Below are positions 17,538 through 24,601 of a stretch of DNA of 64,000 bases, one piece after another. Under the pieces are notes generated by a model. It was given only the letters and a program-made list of their open reading frames with translations, ran no database searches and had not been told where the DNA came from. The first letter of the stretch is position 1. Every line of letters begins with the position of its first letter. Origin of the DNA: Halobacillus shinanisalinarum (GTDB lineage: Bacteria > Bacillota > Bacilli > Bacillales > Halobacillaceae); contig NZ_CP095074.1 of the NCBI RefSeq assembly GCF_022919835.1, forward strand, positions 2,566,001 to 2,630,000, written 5' to 3'. Both the position numbers and the translations under genes were made by a program.

Positions 17538-18677
17538 ATGCTTATGAAAGCAGTGACATACCAAGGAAAAAACTCTATCAGTGTAAAACAAGTGGATGAC
17601 CCTACTATTCAAGACCGTGAAGATGTCATTGTAAAAATAACTTCCACTGCAATATGTGGTTCCGATTTACACCTTTACAAAGGAGACTTTCCTCTTCCAA
17701 TTGGTTATGTTATTGGACATGAACCAATGGGGATTGTGGAAGAAGTTGGACCAGACGTAAACAAAGTGAAAAAAGGAGATCGAGTAGTTATCCCATTTAC
17801 GGTTGCATGTGGTACATGTCCATATTGCTCTCAACATCAAGAAAGTCAATGTGATAACTCCAATCCTCATTATGATTCAGGTGGACTATTAGGTTACTCG
17901 GAAAAGTACGGTAACTATCCTGGTGGACAGGCTGAATATCTTCGTGTTCCTTTTGGAAATTACACACCTTTTCTTATTCCTGAAAACTGCGAACTGGAGG
18001 ATGACCAGTTGCTTTTCTTGTCCGATGTTTTGCCGACAGCGTACTGGAGTGTAGAACATGCAGGTGTTAAAGAGGGAGATACGGTTATTGTTCTAGGTAG
18101 TGGACCTGTTGGTTTACTGACGCAGCAATTTGCATGGAAAAAAGGAGCAAAAAGAGTGATTGCGGTTGATTATTATGACTATCGCTTGCATCATTCAAAA
18201 AAAATAAATCAAACAGAAACATTTGATTTCACAAAAGACAAAGACATGGGTGAAACGTTAAAAGAAATTACCAAGGGTGGAGCTGATGTAGTCATTGACT
18301 GTGTTGGTATGGACGGAAAGAAATCACCATTAGAATTTGTGGAACAAAAACTGAAGTTGCAAGGCGGAACACTTGGACCGATACAAATTGCAACGAAAGC
18401 AGTCAAAAAGTGTGGAACTGTACAATTAACGGGTGTTTATGGTGGTCTTTATAATATGTTCCCATTAGGACCTTTCTTTTCAAGGAATGTCAACCTTAGG
18501 ATGGGACAAGCACCTGCTCGTGGATATATGCCAAAGTTATACGATATGGTTGTCAATAATGAGATTGACCCAACCTCAATTATTACCCATAAACTATCGT
18601 TGGATGAAGCGAAACATGGCTATGATATTTTCAATAAACGAGAAGACAATTGTATAAAAGTCATATTAAAGCCATAG
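17538..18677 (+). CDS. Zinc-dependent alcohol dehydrogenase (formaldehyde dehydrogenase-like)
   Basis: A 379-residue medium-chain dehydrogenase. The catalytic zinc ligands are Cys in ICGSDLH and His in GHEPMGIVEEVG. The structural zinc loop carries Cys residues in CGTCPYCSQHQESQC. The NAD(P)-binding GSGPVGLL lies near residue 192. The length and the long central insertion match the glutathione-independent formaldehyde dehydrogenase-like group, close to Bacillus AdhB. It probably detoxifies aldehydes or oxidises short alcohols. GGAGG lies 4 bases before ATG 17538 and 10 before ATG 17544, so either start is possible. Confidence 0.9.
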   Translation: MLMKAVTYQGKNSISVKQVDDPTIQDREDVIVKITSTAICGSDLHLYKGDFPLPIGYVIGHEPMGIVEEVGPDVNKVKKGDRVVIPFTVACGTCPYCSQHQESQCDNSNPHYDSGGLLGYSEKYGNYPGGQAEYLRVPFGNYTPFLIPENCELEDDQLLFLSDVLPTAYWSVEHAGVKEGDTVIVLGSGPVGLLTQQFAWKKGAKRVIAVDYYDYRLHHSKKINQTETFDFTKDKDMGETLKEITKGGADVVIDCVGMDGKKSPLEFVEQKLKLQGGTLGPIQIATKAVKKCGTVQLTGVYGGLYNMFPLGPFFSRNVNLRMGQAPARGYMPKLYDMVVNNEIDPTSIITHKLSLDEAKHGYDIFNKREDNCIKVILKP

Positions 18678-18715
18678 GAAAAGTTTATTATTTTGTTGTG
18701 CTGAGCTAGACAACA

Positions 18716-18746
18716 AAAAGGGGTGAGGGGTGACCTCATCCTTTTT
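18716..18746 (+). terminator. Terminator after the alcohol dehydrogenase
   Basis: AAAAAGGGGTGAGG and CCTCATCCTTTTT pair with a small bulge and end in a T run. Confidence 0.75.
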
Positions 18747-18819
18747 ACATTGATTGATTGTTATATTAATTTAGCTAAAGTAATTAAAGTTTAATTCCCC
18801 ACTCCCTCTTTTCTAAACA

Positions 18820-18890
18820 ATCTGGCCCGTCGTATTATTGAATAACGCGTCCTTACTAATTGGGCATTTTCTGGAATAATCAGGGCAAAG
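18820..18890. repeat. GGGCGC-family repeat, copy 16 (last copy)
   Basis: A diverged copy of the two-part subtype: TCTGGCCCGTCGTATTATTG, AATAACGCGTCCTT, then TTGGGCATTTTCTGGAATAA. No copy is seen from here to the end of the window. Confidence 0.55.
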
Positions 18891-18994
18891 ATGCAGTGTA
18901 ACAAGCAACTGCGTATGTCTTTTAAATTTTTTTGCAAAATAAGAGGAAATACATAAAACGTGTCGAATATAACTTCTTACAGGAGGTGTAAACT

Positions 18995-19285
18995 ATGGAA
19001 AAAATATCTTTAGATTCAGGTTTTGGTTATAACTTAGAATACCCGTTGGAAAGTGAAGTCGGAATCTTTTGTACTCTTAAGAAAGATGATAACGACCGTT
19101 ATGTCGTGATGGAATATTTACCTCATTATCCTTTCCGCAAAGTCCTTCAATCACAAATCCACACCATTGAAGACCACGCTAAAGACTTCTTACTTAGTCA
19201 ATTATCGGATATTGAAGCAGGGAAATATGATAAAACAAGTCCATTATTAATTGAATTATATGGTACCGAAAAACCCTCCGCATGA
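18995..19285 (+). CDS. Hypothetical protein
   Basis: A 96-residue acidic, soluble protein without signal peptide or cysteine cluster. I do not recognise the family. ACAGGAGGTG lies 7 bases upstream of the ATG, and the terminator hairpin overlaps its last codons, so expression as a single gene is likely. Confidence 0.65.
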   Translation: MEKISLDSGFGYNLEYPLESEVGIFCTLKKDDNDRYVVMEYLPHYPFRKVLQSQIHTIEDHAKDFLLSQLSDIEAGKYDKTSPLLIELYGTEKPSA

Positions 19286-19296
19286 GGGTTTTTTTC
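19269..19296 (+). terminator. Rho-independent terminator overlapping a stop codon
   Basis: AAAAACCCTC and GAGGGTTTTT pair around CGCAT and run into seven Ts. The stop codon of the preceding gene lies inside the stem. Confidence 0.85.
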
Positions 19297-19345
19297 GTTT
19301 CAAAGAATTACCTGTATACATAAGAGGTCTTCTTTTTGTTATAAC

Positions 19346-19360
19346 GGGAACACACGTTCC
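19346..19360. promoter_or_regulatory. Putative LexA (DinR) box
   Basis: GGGAACACACGTTCC matches the Bacillus SOS operator core GAAC-RNRY-GTTC; only the outermost bases differ. It lies 20-35 bases before a gene pair of the kind that usually accompanies SOS-controlled Y-family polymerase genes. Confidence 0.65.
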
Positions 19361-19380
19361 TGTTTTGGGGAGTTGAGGAA

Positions 19381-19602
19381 ATGGAATGTTTTATTACTCG
19401 TTCATATGAGGAACAGAAAAAGCTTGAAATGATCTACTTAGCGAATGATGAGCAATTATCTCAAAGAGTCATTAGAGTGTTAGCGATACAAGATAACTTA
19501 ATTCTTGCTTATTGCTACTCCAGGAATCAAATACGGACCTTTAAAAAGAAAAATGTTATGTCTGTGTATCCATATAAGCCAAAAAAGAAAGTAGGGGCAT
19601 AG
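19381..19602 (+). CDS. Small protein of the YolD-associated type
   Basis: 73 residues, basic C terminus. The pattern RVIRVLAIQDNLILAYCYSRNQIRTFKKKNVMSVYPY resembles the short WYL-like proteins that sit just upstream of YolD genes in Bacillus UvrX operons (this longer motif spans about residues 30-66). GGGGAGTTGAGG precedes the ATG. A LexA box lies upstream and a YolD remnant starts 3 bases after the stop, so this is probably what is left of an SOS-induced operon. No polymerase gene follows. Confidence 0.65.
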   Translation: MECFITRSYEEQKKLEMIYLANDEQLSQRVIRVLAIQDNLILAYCYSRNQIRTFKKKNVMSVYPYKPKKKVGA

Positions 19603-19604
19603 TC

Positions 19605-19927
19605 ATGGATTCAAATGATAGAAGAACGAAGAAGTGGACCTCCCTCATGATTCCAGACCATGTAAAGGAAGTCTGGAAAGAAGATGAGCGTGAAGGAAAA
19701 AAGATTTTGGATGAGCAAAAGGTTGAGGAAATAGCCTTTGCACTCCAAGAGCTCGTGGTGATGGGTTACCAGTAGAAATCAAACATCACAATGGATTTAA
19801 TTACAACACATCCAAAGCAAAGATAAAGGAGTTTGATCCCAATACAAAGAAGATAAGGTGCGCTGATCTCAATAAAGATCATTTCATCATTAAATTTGAT
19901 GACATATTTGATGTGAAATTTTATTAA
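19605..19927 (+). pseudogene. YolD-like protein, frameshifted
   Basis: The first frame gives RRTKKWTSLMIPDHVKEVWK and DEQKVEEIAFALQEL, a clear YolD N terminus. The frame breaks at about 19755-19772. Reading on in another frame gives LPVEIKHHNGF and the usual end HFIIKFDDIFDVKFY with a stop at 19925-19927. YolD proteins normally accompany UvrX-type error-prone polymerases, but none is present here. Confidence 0.8.
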
Positions 19928-20031
19928 GAATTAAAGCGAGAACAAGATAGAGACACTATAAAAATACGGATTGATCCTTTTAAAATAGCCAAAAAAATAG
20001 GATTGTTGAGTTTTTCTCGACAGATGCATAA

Positions 20032-20062
20032 AGCGTGTCTTAGGACACGTTCTATTTTTTTT
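20032..20062. terminator. Terminator between YolD remnant and repressor gene
   Basis: CGTGTC and GACACG pair around TTAG, followed on the plus strand by a long T-rich run that overlaps the 3 prime end of the convergent repressor gene. Confidence 0.65.
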
Positions 20063-20453
20063 CTTTCTCCTCAAGTTCTTTGGATTTCCTTAACAGATAT
20101 TGAAAGTAACTTTCCAACTCCCGGATTTGCTCTGGACCCATAGCTTTCCATTTTTCTAAATCAAAAAAAGCCGCATCTTCTATCCCGTACTTATCCATGA
20201 GCTTATTTATTTCATCGATTGTATCGTATTCCTTTTCTTCTGATTCTTTTACAGTAGTTTCAGACCTGCCCAATAAATAATCGACGCTCACATCTAATGC
20301 ATTAGCGAGACTAATAAGCATCTCATTTGAAGGCGTACTATAACCATTTTCGTAGTTGCTAATTGTACCCTTTGTCGTTTTAATCTCATTTGCTAATTTA
20401 CTTTGAGTGAGTCCCTTGGTTTTTCTAGAATATTTAAGTCTTTGTGAGAGCAT
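20052..20453 (-). CDS. XRE-family repressor of the conjugative element (ImmR-like)
   Basis: A 133-residue regulator. Residues 5-62 form an XRE helix-turn-helix (TKGLTQSKLANEIKTTKGTI, then VSVDYLLGRSE). The C-terminal half is acidic and helical and may serve in oligomerisation. It is transcribed away from another XRE gene at 20620, with several GTACAA...TTGTAC sites between them. This matches the immunity repressor/excision layout of ICEBs1-like elements and phages. An ImmA-type protease gene is not seen next to it. Confidence 0.87.
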   Translation of the reverse strand: MLSQRLKYSRKTKGLTQSKLANEIKTTKGTISNYENGYSTPSNEMLISLANALDVSVDYLLGRSETTVKESEEKEYDTIDEINKLMDKYGIEDAAFFDLEKWKAMGPEQIRELESYFQYLLRKSKELEEKEKK

Positions 20454-20478
20454 TTTTACTATCCTTTCACTTTTTCAT

Positions 20479-20600
20479 GTACAAGATTATTGTACCATCT
20501 TTCTACTCATTTATAGATATTTTTAACTAAAGTACAAGAATATTGTTTTTTAGTGTTGACATACAAGAATCTTGTACATATAATTAAGTACAAGATATTC
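20479..20600. promoter_or_regulatory. Divergent control region with four operator-like sites and a sigma-A promoter
   Basis: The rightward promoter is consensus: TTGACA at 20556-20561, a 17-base spacer, TATAAT at 20579-20584. A perfect TACAAGAATCTTGTA dyad (20562-20576) fills the spacer. Related sites are GTACAAGATTATTGTAC (20479-20495), GTACAAGAATATTGT (20532-20546) and a half site GTACAAGATATTC (20588-20600). The repressor bound here would shut off the conjugation operon and probably control its own gene. Confidence 0.85.
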
Positions 20601-20619
20601 ATACTAAGGAGGTGAAACA

Positions 20620-20856
20620 ATGAAGAACAAACGTTTAAAAGAGGCAAGGATTCAAGCCAACATGAGCCAAACTCAACTTTCTGAATGCTTGGGTTACAAG
20701 GGTAAACAAAGTGTAGCTAATTGGGAAAATGGATATTCAACACCTACTCTTAAAGTAGCTATATGTTTAGCAGAGGTTTTGGGAAAAGATGTCTCTTATT
20801 TGTTTGGTCATAAAGTACAAGTTTCTCATACGAAAAAACGAGAAATTAAGATTTAA
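20620..20856 (+). CDS. XRE-family DNA-binding protein (Cro/Xis-like)
   Basis: 78 residues, almost entirely an XRE helix-turn-helix (ARIQANMSQTQLSECLGYKG, then VANWENGYSTPTLKVAI) with a basic tail. AAGGAGGTG precedes the ATG. It is the first gene of the rightward operon and carries the operator word GTACAAG inside its own 3 prime end. It probably acts as an antagonist of the repressor or an early regulator. Confidence 0.82.
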   Translation: MKNKRLKEARIQANMSQTQLSECLGYKGKQSVANWENGYSTPTLKVAICLAEVLGKDVSYLFGHKVQVSHTKKREIKI

Positions 20857-20878
20857 CGAAAGAAAGGAAATGATTTAA

Positions 20879-21202
20879 TTGTTTGAAGCAAAATTACACC
20901 CTGAAGCTGATTTCAATAATAAGGTGTACGATATTTTTTATAATATTGCAAAAAAAGCTCAAGAAGACGTTCAAAAAGAAACAGAGCTTCCATATTTGTT
21001 AGATCGAACTAAGTTAGCCAAATATGTTTTTAATGTAAGTGTACAGTCTTTAGACGCTCATATTTTAAAACGAAAAGATTTTCCAAAAGTTCATGTTGGA
21101 GGTCGAACGCTTTACCCTAAAGATTTAGTAATGATCTGGATTAGAGACCATGTTGAGGTGTCTGATCAAACAGCTCCAGAAAGAAATTTTGGCGTGATAT
21201 AA
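20879..21202 (+). CDS. Excisionase-like DNA-binding protein (DUF771-like)
   Basis: 107 residues. The C-terminal half (DRTKLAKYVFNVSVQSLDAH then FPKVHVGGRTLYPKDLVMIW) resembles the winged-helix excisionase/DUF771 type found in phages and integrative elements. The TTG start at 20879 follows AGAAAGGA. It may take part in excision or regulation, but no partner integrase lies nearby. Confidence 0.6.
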   Translation: MFEAKLHPEADFNNKVYDIFYNIAKKAQEDVQKETELPYLLDRTKLAKYVFNVSVQSLDAHILKRKDFPKVHVGGRTLYPKDLVMIWIRDHVEVSDQTAPERNFGVI

Positions 21203-21256
21203 ATCTATAAATCTATCATAAATTATCTATTTACCAGTACTGGTACAAACGAAGGG

Positions 21257-21793
21257 GTGAATCCAATTAATTATAGTAAAGCTGCAGACATTATGAAGAA
21301 AACAAGGAAAAGAATTAATAAAACACAGCAGCAACTGGCAATTGACATGCTTCAATCTAGAGAGTACATCTCAAAGCAGGAGAGGGGAGAACGGAAGATT
21401 CCCCCTGTAACTACCAAATATTTTGTAGATAAGTATAATAGTCCACGGCTAGCACTCGAAGCAGTTAATGAATACATTGGATGGGGGATTACACAGTTAG
21501 ATAGCCCGAGAGCTAATAATGATAAATATTTTCTTCAGTTGTTACTAGAGAAAGAGTTACTGGAAGCACTTGAAACCATTGCTCAAGTGAAATGGAAGGA
21601 AGATTTAGATTATGTTCACTCTATGGAATTACAAAATATTCATAGATCTGCTGAGACAATGGCTAGTGTGGTTCACTTCTCAACGCTTTACTTAACAAGT
21701 TTATGTGAAGCATATAATATCAGCTGGTTAAAGGTCTGGAGAAAACATCATTCTGATTTAAAGACATTGGGCTATCATTTTATAATTAGATAA
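21257..21793 (+). CDS. XRE-family helix-turn-helix protein
   Basis: 178 residues. Residues 8-60 form an XRE helix-turn-helix (KTQQQLAIDMLQSREYISKQERGERKIPP). The rest is helical without a recognised domain. The GTG start at 21257 follows GAAGGG. It is part of the replication/regulation block of the element, next to the DnaD-like gene; a role in copy or transfer control is inferred from position only. Confidence 0.7.
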   Translation: MNPINYSKAADIMKKTRKRINKTQQQLAIDMLQSREYISKQERGERKIPPVTTKYFVDKYNSPRLALEAVNEYIGWGITQLDSPRANNDKYFLQLLLEKELLEALETIAQVKWKEDLDYVHSMELQNIHRSAETMASVVHFSTLYLTSLCEAYNISWLKVWRKHHSDLKTLGYHFIIR

Positions 21794-21809
21794 GGAAAGA
21801 GGTGAAAGT

Positions 21810-22838
21810 ATGCAGGGGTGGGTAAAGCTTCATCGTAAGATCCTTCATAGCGAAATTTTTGAAAATGAAAAAATGCTGAAAGTTTTCATTTATTGCTTAA
21901 CAAAATCAAGTCATAAACTAGCTGAATCTAGAGTGGGGAGACAAAAAGTACAGCTGGAACCAGGTCAATTTATTTTTGGAAGGAAAAAGGCTGCATCTGA
22001 ATTAAACATGAAAGAATCAACTGTTCGAGACTATCTAGAAATCTTGCAGGAAGATGGTGTGATTAGTATTCATTCCACCAACAAATATAGTGTTATAACC
22101 GTTGATAACTGGGCAATTTATCAATCTAACGAAGAAGATTATGACAACAAATCGACACCAAAAAAACAACAAGTGAACAGCACCTTGCCATCAGAAGGAC
22201 AACAAAAAGACACATACAAGAATGAACAAGAACTTAAAGAAGTTAAGAATGTAAAAGAATTTATATCTACATCTTCAACTGGCCACGCACGGAGGGATGC
22301 CATTCAATTTTATCAAAACAACTTTGGTATGATTCGTCCTCAAATCTCTGAGGAGCTCTTAGCTTGGAGTGAAGATCTTGGAGAACAAATGGTTATTGAA
22401 GCTATGAGACGTTCTTTAGACCGCAATAAGCCTAGCTGGGGCTATGTCAAAAGTATTCTTCATTCTTGGGTAAACAAAGGAGTGAACACGTTGTCACAGG
22501 CGCAGGAAGAAGAAGTTGAGTTTAAGAATCAGCAGGGTAACAATAGAGAGGTCTCTAAACGATTCTATTCCCAGGAAGTCTTGCCGGAGTGGTTTAAAAC
22601 GCGAGAGCAGCAACAAAGTGAGGAAGAAAAGCCGAAGAAACAACCAAGTCTTGAGAGTACGGCCCGAACCATTGAGCTTGGGATTAAGTTGAAGAGATCT
22701 CTAGGGAATATCCTTGAAGCCATTGATTATAGATATGACTTATCAGAAGATGATTTGATAGCTATTCGTGAAGAGGAAAGGTCACCAATAGAAATCCTAC
22801 AATCCAAGTCAAATTTGAAGGCTGTAGGTAATCCTTAA
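21810..22838 (+). CDS. DnaD-domain replication initiation protein
   Basis: 342 residues. Residues 1-105 form the winged-helix replisome organiser domain (GWVKLHRKILHSEIF, then GRKKAASELNMKESTVRDYL). Residues 155-225 form a DnaD/DnaB_2 domain (AIQFYQNNFGMIRPQISEEL and GYVKSILHSWVNKG). Such proteins load the helicase during replication of phages, plasmids and conjugative elements. A second, charged C-terminal region is less conserved. AAAGAGGTG precedes the ATG. Confidence 0.85.
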   Translation: MQGWVKLHRKILHSEIFENEKMLKVFIYCLTKSSHKLAESRVGRQKVQLEPGQFIFGRKKAASELNMKESTVRDYLEILQEDGVISIHSTNKYSVITVDNWAIYQSNEEDYDNKSTPKKQQVNSTLPSEGQQKDTYKNEQELKEVKNVKEFISTSSTGHARRDAIQFYQNNFGMIRPQISEELLAWSEDLGEQMVIEAMRRSLDRNKPSWGYVKSILHSWVNKGVNTLSQAQEEEVEFKNQQGNNREVSKRFYSQEVLPEWFKTREQQQSEEEKPKKQPSLESTARTIELGIKLKRSLGNILEAIDYRYDLSEDDLIAIREEERSPIEILQSKSNLKAVGNP

Positions 22839-22870
22839 AGTTCAGTTTTGATATTTGAGGGGGGAATTTT

Positions 22871-23101
22871 ATGGGGAAGAATAAACATTTCGCTTTTTAT
22901 GACATTTCATCACTAGCTGATAATATTAAAACCTTTGAGGGAAAACGGTATGATGTTCATGGTCTTTGGGCCGTCGATAGAGAAGGTCATTATGAAAGAC
23001 TAGCAAATATCTATTATCGTATTAGGACAGTGAAAGATGACAACTTTAGGACGATTGCTAAACGAAGAAATCCCAAGAGTGAATTACAGGCGTTCATGTA
23101 G
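22871..23101 (+). CDS. Small protein of the conjugative element, unknown function
   Basis: 76 residues, basic, soluble. It has no family that I recognise. TGAGGGGGG lies upstream of the ATG. It closes the replication block and is followed by 500 bases without a gene. Confidence 0.6.
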   Translation: MGKNKHFAFYDISSLADNIKTFEGKRYDVHGLWAVDREGHYERLANIYYRIRTVKDDNFRTIAKRRNPKSELQAFM

Positions 23102-23135
23102 ATGACGATTCTAATACGTGCTTAAACAGCACACA

Positions 23136-23609
23136 TTGATCTTTGACAAATATATATCTATGCTAGGAATGGAATGTGGTCACAGAACGTTCCTAGCAGT
23201 CGATAATTGGTTCGATGCGTGGTACGTGAAATGCATCTAGTGACCCGGTATGCGTTGTATTGATGATGGTGGCTTTTGAGAAGATGAGGTGAGAATCCGA
23301 CGAAATCTTCAAAGAAGAAACCTAGATACATAAAGTTCTTCGTTTAAGCTAGAAACGTTGTACATTGCAGAGCTTCATGAAAGTCATGATGCAGTCTGCA
23401 TAGGGTTGATTGTATCCAGCCATAAACAATCCCTAATATTGAATGGCATGGCAGAGGAATAATAATGTCTAAATAATCTAGCGATTGATTTAGACGTTTG
23501 TATTTTAGAATGGATAATTGATGATTCCATGTCTTTTACCAGAACGTGGATTTTTGTTTGAGTAGGTGTTAGAATCGTTATACGAACCACTCAAGAAGGG
23601 ATTGATCTG
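23136..23609 (+). other. Structured non-coding region (possible ncRNA, leader or origin)
   Basis: No gene is evident here. A plausible promoter is TTGATC at 23136-23141 with TATGCT at 23159-23164 (17-base spacer). Just after it a perfect 9-bp dyad TGCTAGGAA/TTCCTAGCA spans 23161-23198, then GATGC/GCATC at 23214-23237, and GTCTAAAT/ATTTAGAC at 23467-23495. The region could be a regulatory RNA, a long leader of the transfer operon, or a single-strand origin. Nothing in it identifies a known RNA family to me. Confidence 0.45.
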
Positions 23610-24038
23610 ATGAAGAGACGATGGATCGGTGGTTTGGCTGGATTAGTATTGGCCTTTATCCTTGTGAGTTGTGGAGCCGCGGGTCAAGTCGAGTCTTTAT
23701 CACCAGAAGAAATGAAGGAATACATTGAAGAAAATGATACAGCTTATGTGTTAATTAACAGTACTGAAGATGAAGAAGAACGTGAAGCTAATATTCAGCT
23801 CGTAGAAGATAACATTGAATCTATTAATGTGAAGGAAGTTAACTCTCAATCATCCAAAATGATTGAGAACGATTTAAAATTAAAGGACTTAGGTTTGAAA
23901 AATATCCAATTCGGAACTTTAGGATTTTATAAGGGTGGAACATTGAAAGAATATGTTTCTTTACGAAGTGCCGATCATCCATCTGAGAAAGATAAGGAAA
24001 AAGCACTTCAAAAATTCATAAACGAAACTTCATCCTAA
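23610..24038 (+). CDS. Lipoprotein of the conjugative element
   Basis: 142 residues with an N-terminal lipoprotein signal; the lipobox LVSC places the acylated Cys at residue 21. The mature part is acidic and may have a thioredoxin-like fold, but I see no CxxC motif. It opens the transfer gene cluster, so it may act in surface exclusion or pore assembly. A terminator follows at 24041. Confidence 0.72.
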   Translation: MKRRWIGGLAGLVLAFILVSCGAAGQVESLSPEEMKEYIEENDTAYVLINSTEDEEEREANIQLVEDNIESINVKEVNSQSSKMIENDLKLKDLGLKNIQFGTLGFYKGGTLKEYVSLRSADHPSEKDKEKALQKFINETSS

Positions 24039-24040
24039 TG

Positions 24041-24071
24041 GAAGTGATCTTTTAAGATCGCTTCTTTTTTT
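24041..24071 (+). terminator. Terminator or attenuator after the lipoprotein gene
   Basis: GAAGTGATCTT and AAGATCGCTTC pair (one G-U) around a short loop and run into a T tract. Partial read-through would set a lower level for the transfer genes. Confidence 0.8.
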
Positions 24072-24103
24072 ATGACTAAATTTATTGAAGGAGGTGATTA
24101 GCT

Positions 24104-24301
24104 ATGGGAGCAACGAACCGTGAAGTCAAACAATCGAAAGACCTTGTTCAAACACTTTTGCAAGTTCAGGATCTTTCCTACAACGACTGGCTACATGAAA
24201 AGCACCAAGAATACATTCAAGAAAACCAAAATGTTGTGATGGAATCTCTGATGCAGTACAAGGAATGGAAAGATGAGAAAGGCTTTAAAAATTCATATTA
24301 A
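24104..24301 (+). CDS. Small soluble protein of the transfer cluster
   Basis: 65 residues, helical and charged, with no membrane segment. GGAGGTGA precedes the ATG. I do not recognise a family; its fixed position before the VirB2-like gene suggests a transfer-related role. Confidence 0.6.
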   Translation: MGATNREVKQSKDLVQTLLQVQDLSYNDWLHEKHQEYIQENQNVVMESLMQYKEWKDEKGFKNSY

Positions 24302-24323
24302 AATCAAAAGGAGCGAATCTAAG

Positions 24324-24587
24324 ATGAGTGTCTTCATGAATTACATGGTGTTATCAGCCATAAGTAACCTACAGTCTACCGGAGCATCTATTCTTACGGC
24401 GATGCAACTCCTAGGGATTATTTCCGCAGCCATTGCTTTTGGAATCGGCGCCTATCACCTGATATGGGGAGGTGTTCGAGGACGTCAAAGCTCCCTAGTA
24501 TGGTTTATAGGAGGTTCAGTTGGTTTAGTGGTCTTGATGGGGGCCACAGCGATCGCCGAATATATTGATAGTCAGGTTGTCTTTTAA
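24324..24587 (+). CDS. VirB2/TrbC-like small membrane protein (pilin-like)
   Basis: About 87 residues with two long hydrophobic segments (about 22-45 and 58-78) separated by a short Arg/Gly turn (WGGVRGRQSS). This is the layout of VirB2/TrbC-type subunits in Gram-positive type IV secretion systems. ATG at 24324 follows AAAGGAG; the longer in-frame reading back to 24273 overlaps the previous gene. It lies directly before the other membrane components. Confidence 0.7.
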   Translation: MSVFMNYMVLSAISNLQSTGASILTAMQLLGIISAAIAFGIGAYHLIWGGVRGRQSSLVWFIGGSVGLVVLMGATAIAEYIDSQVVF

Positions 24588-24601
24588 AGGAGGGACTACG
24601 A

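Noticed and set aside
20479..20600. CRISPR-like repeat array in the control region
   Set aside because: The repeated units are short palindromic operators with irregular spacing; no cas gene is present.
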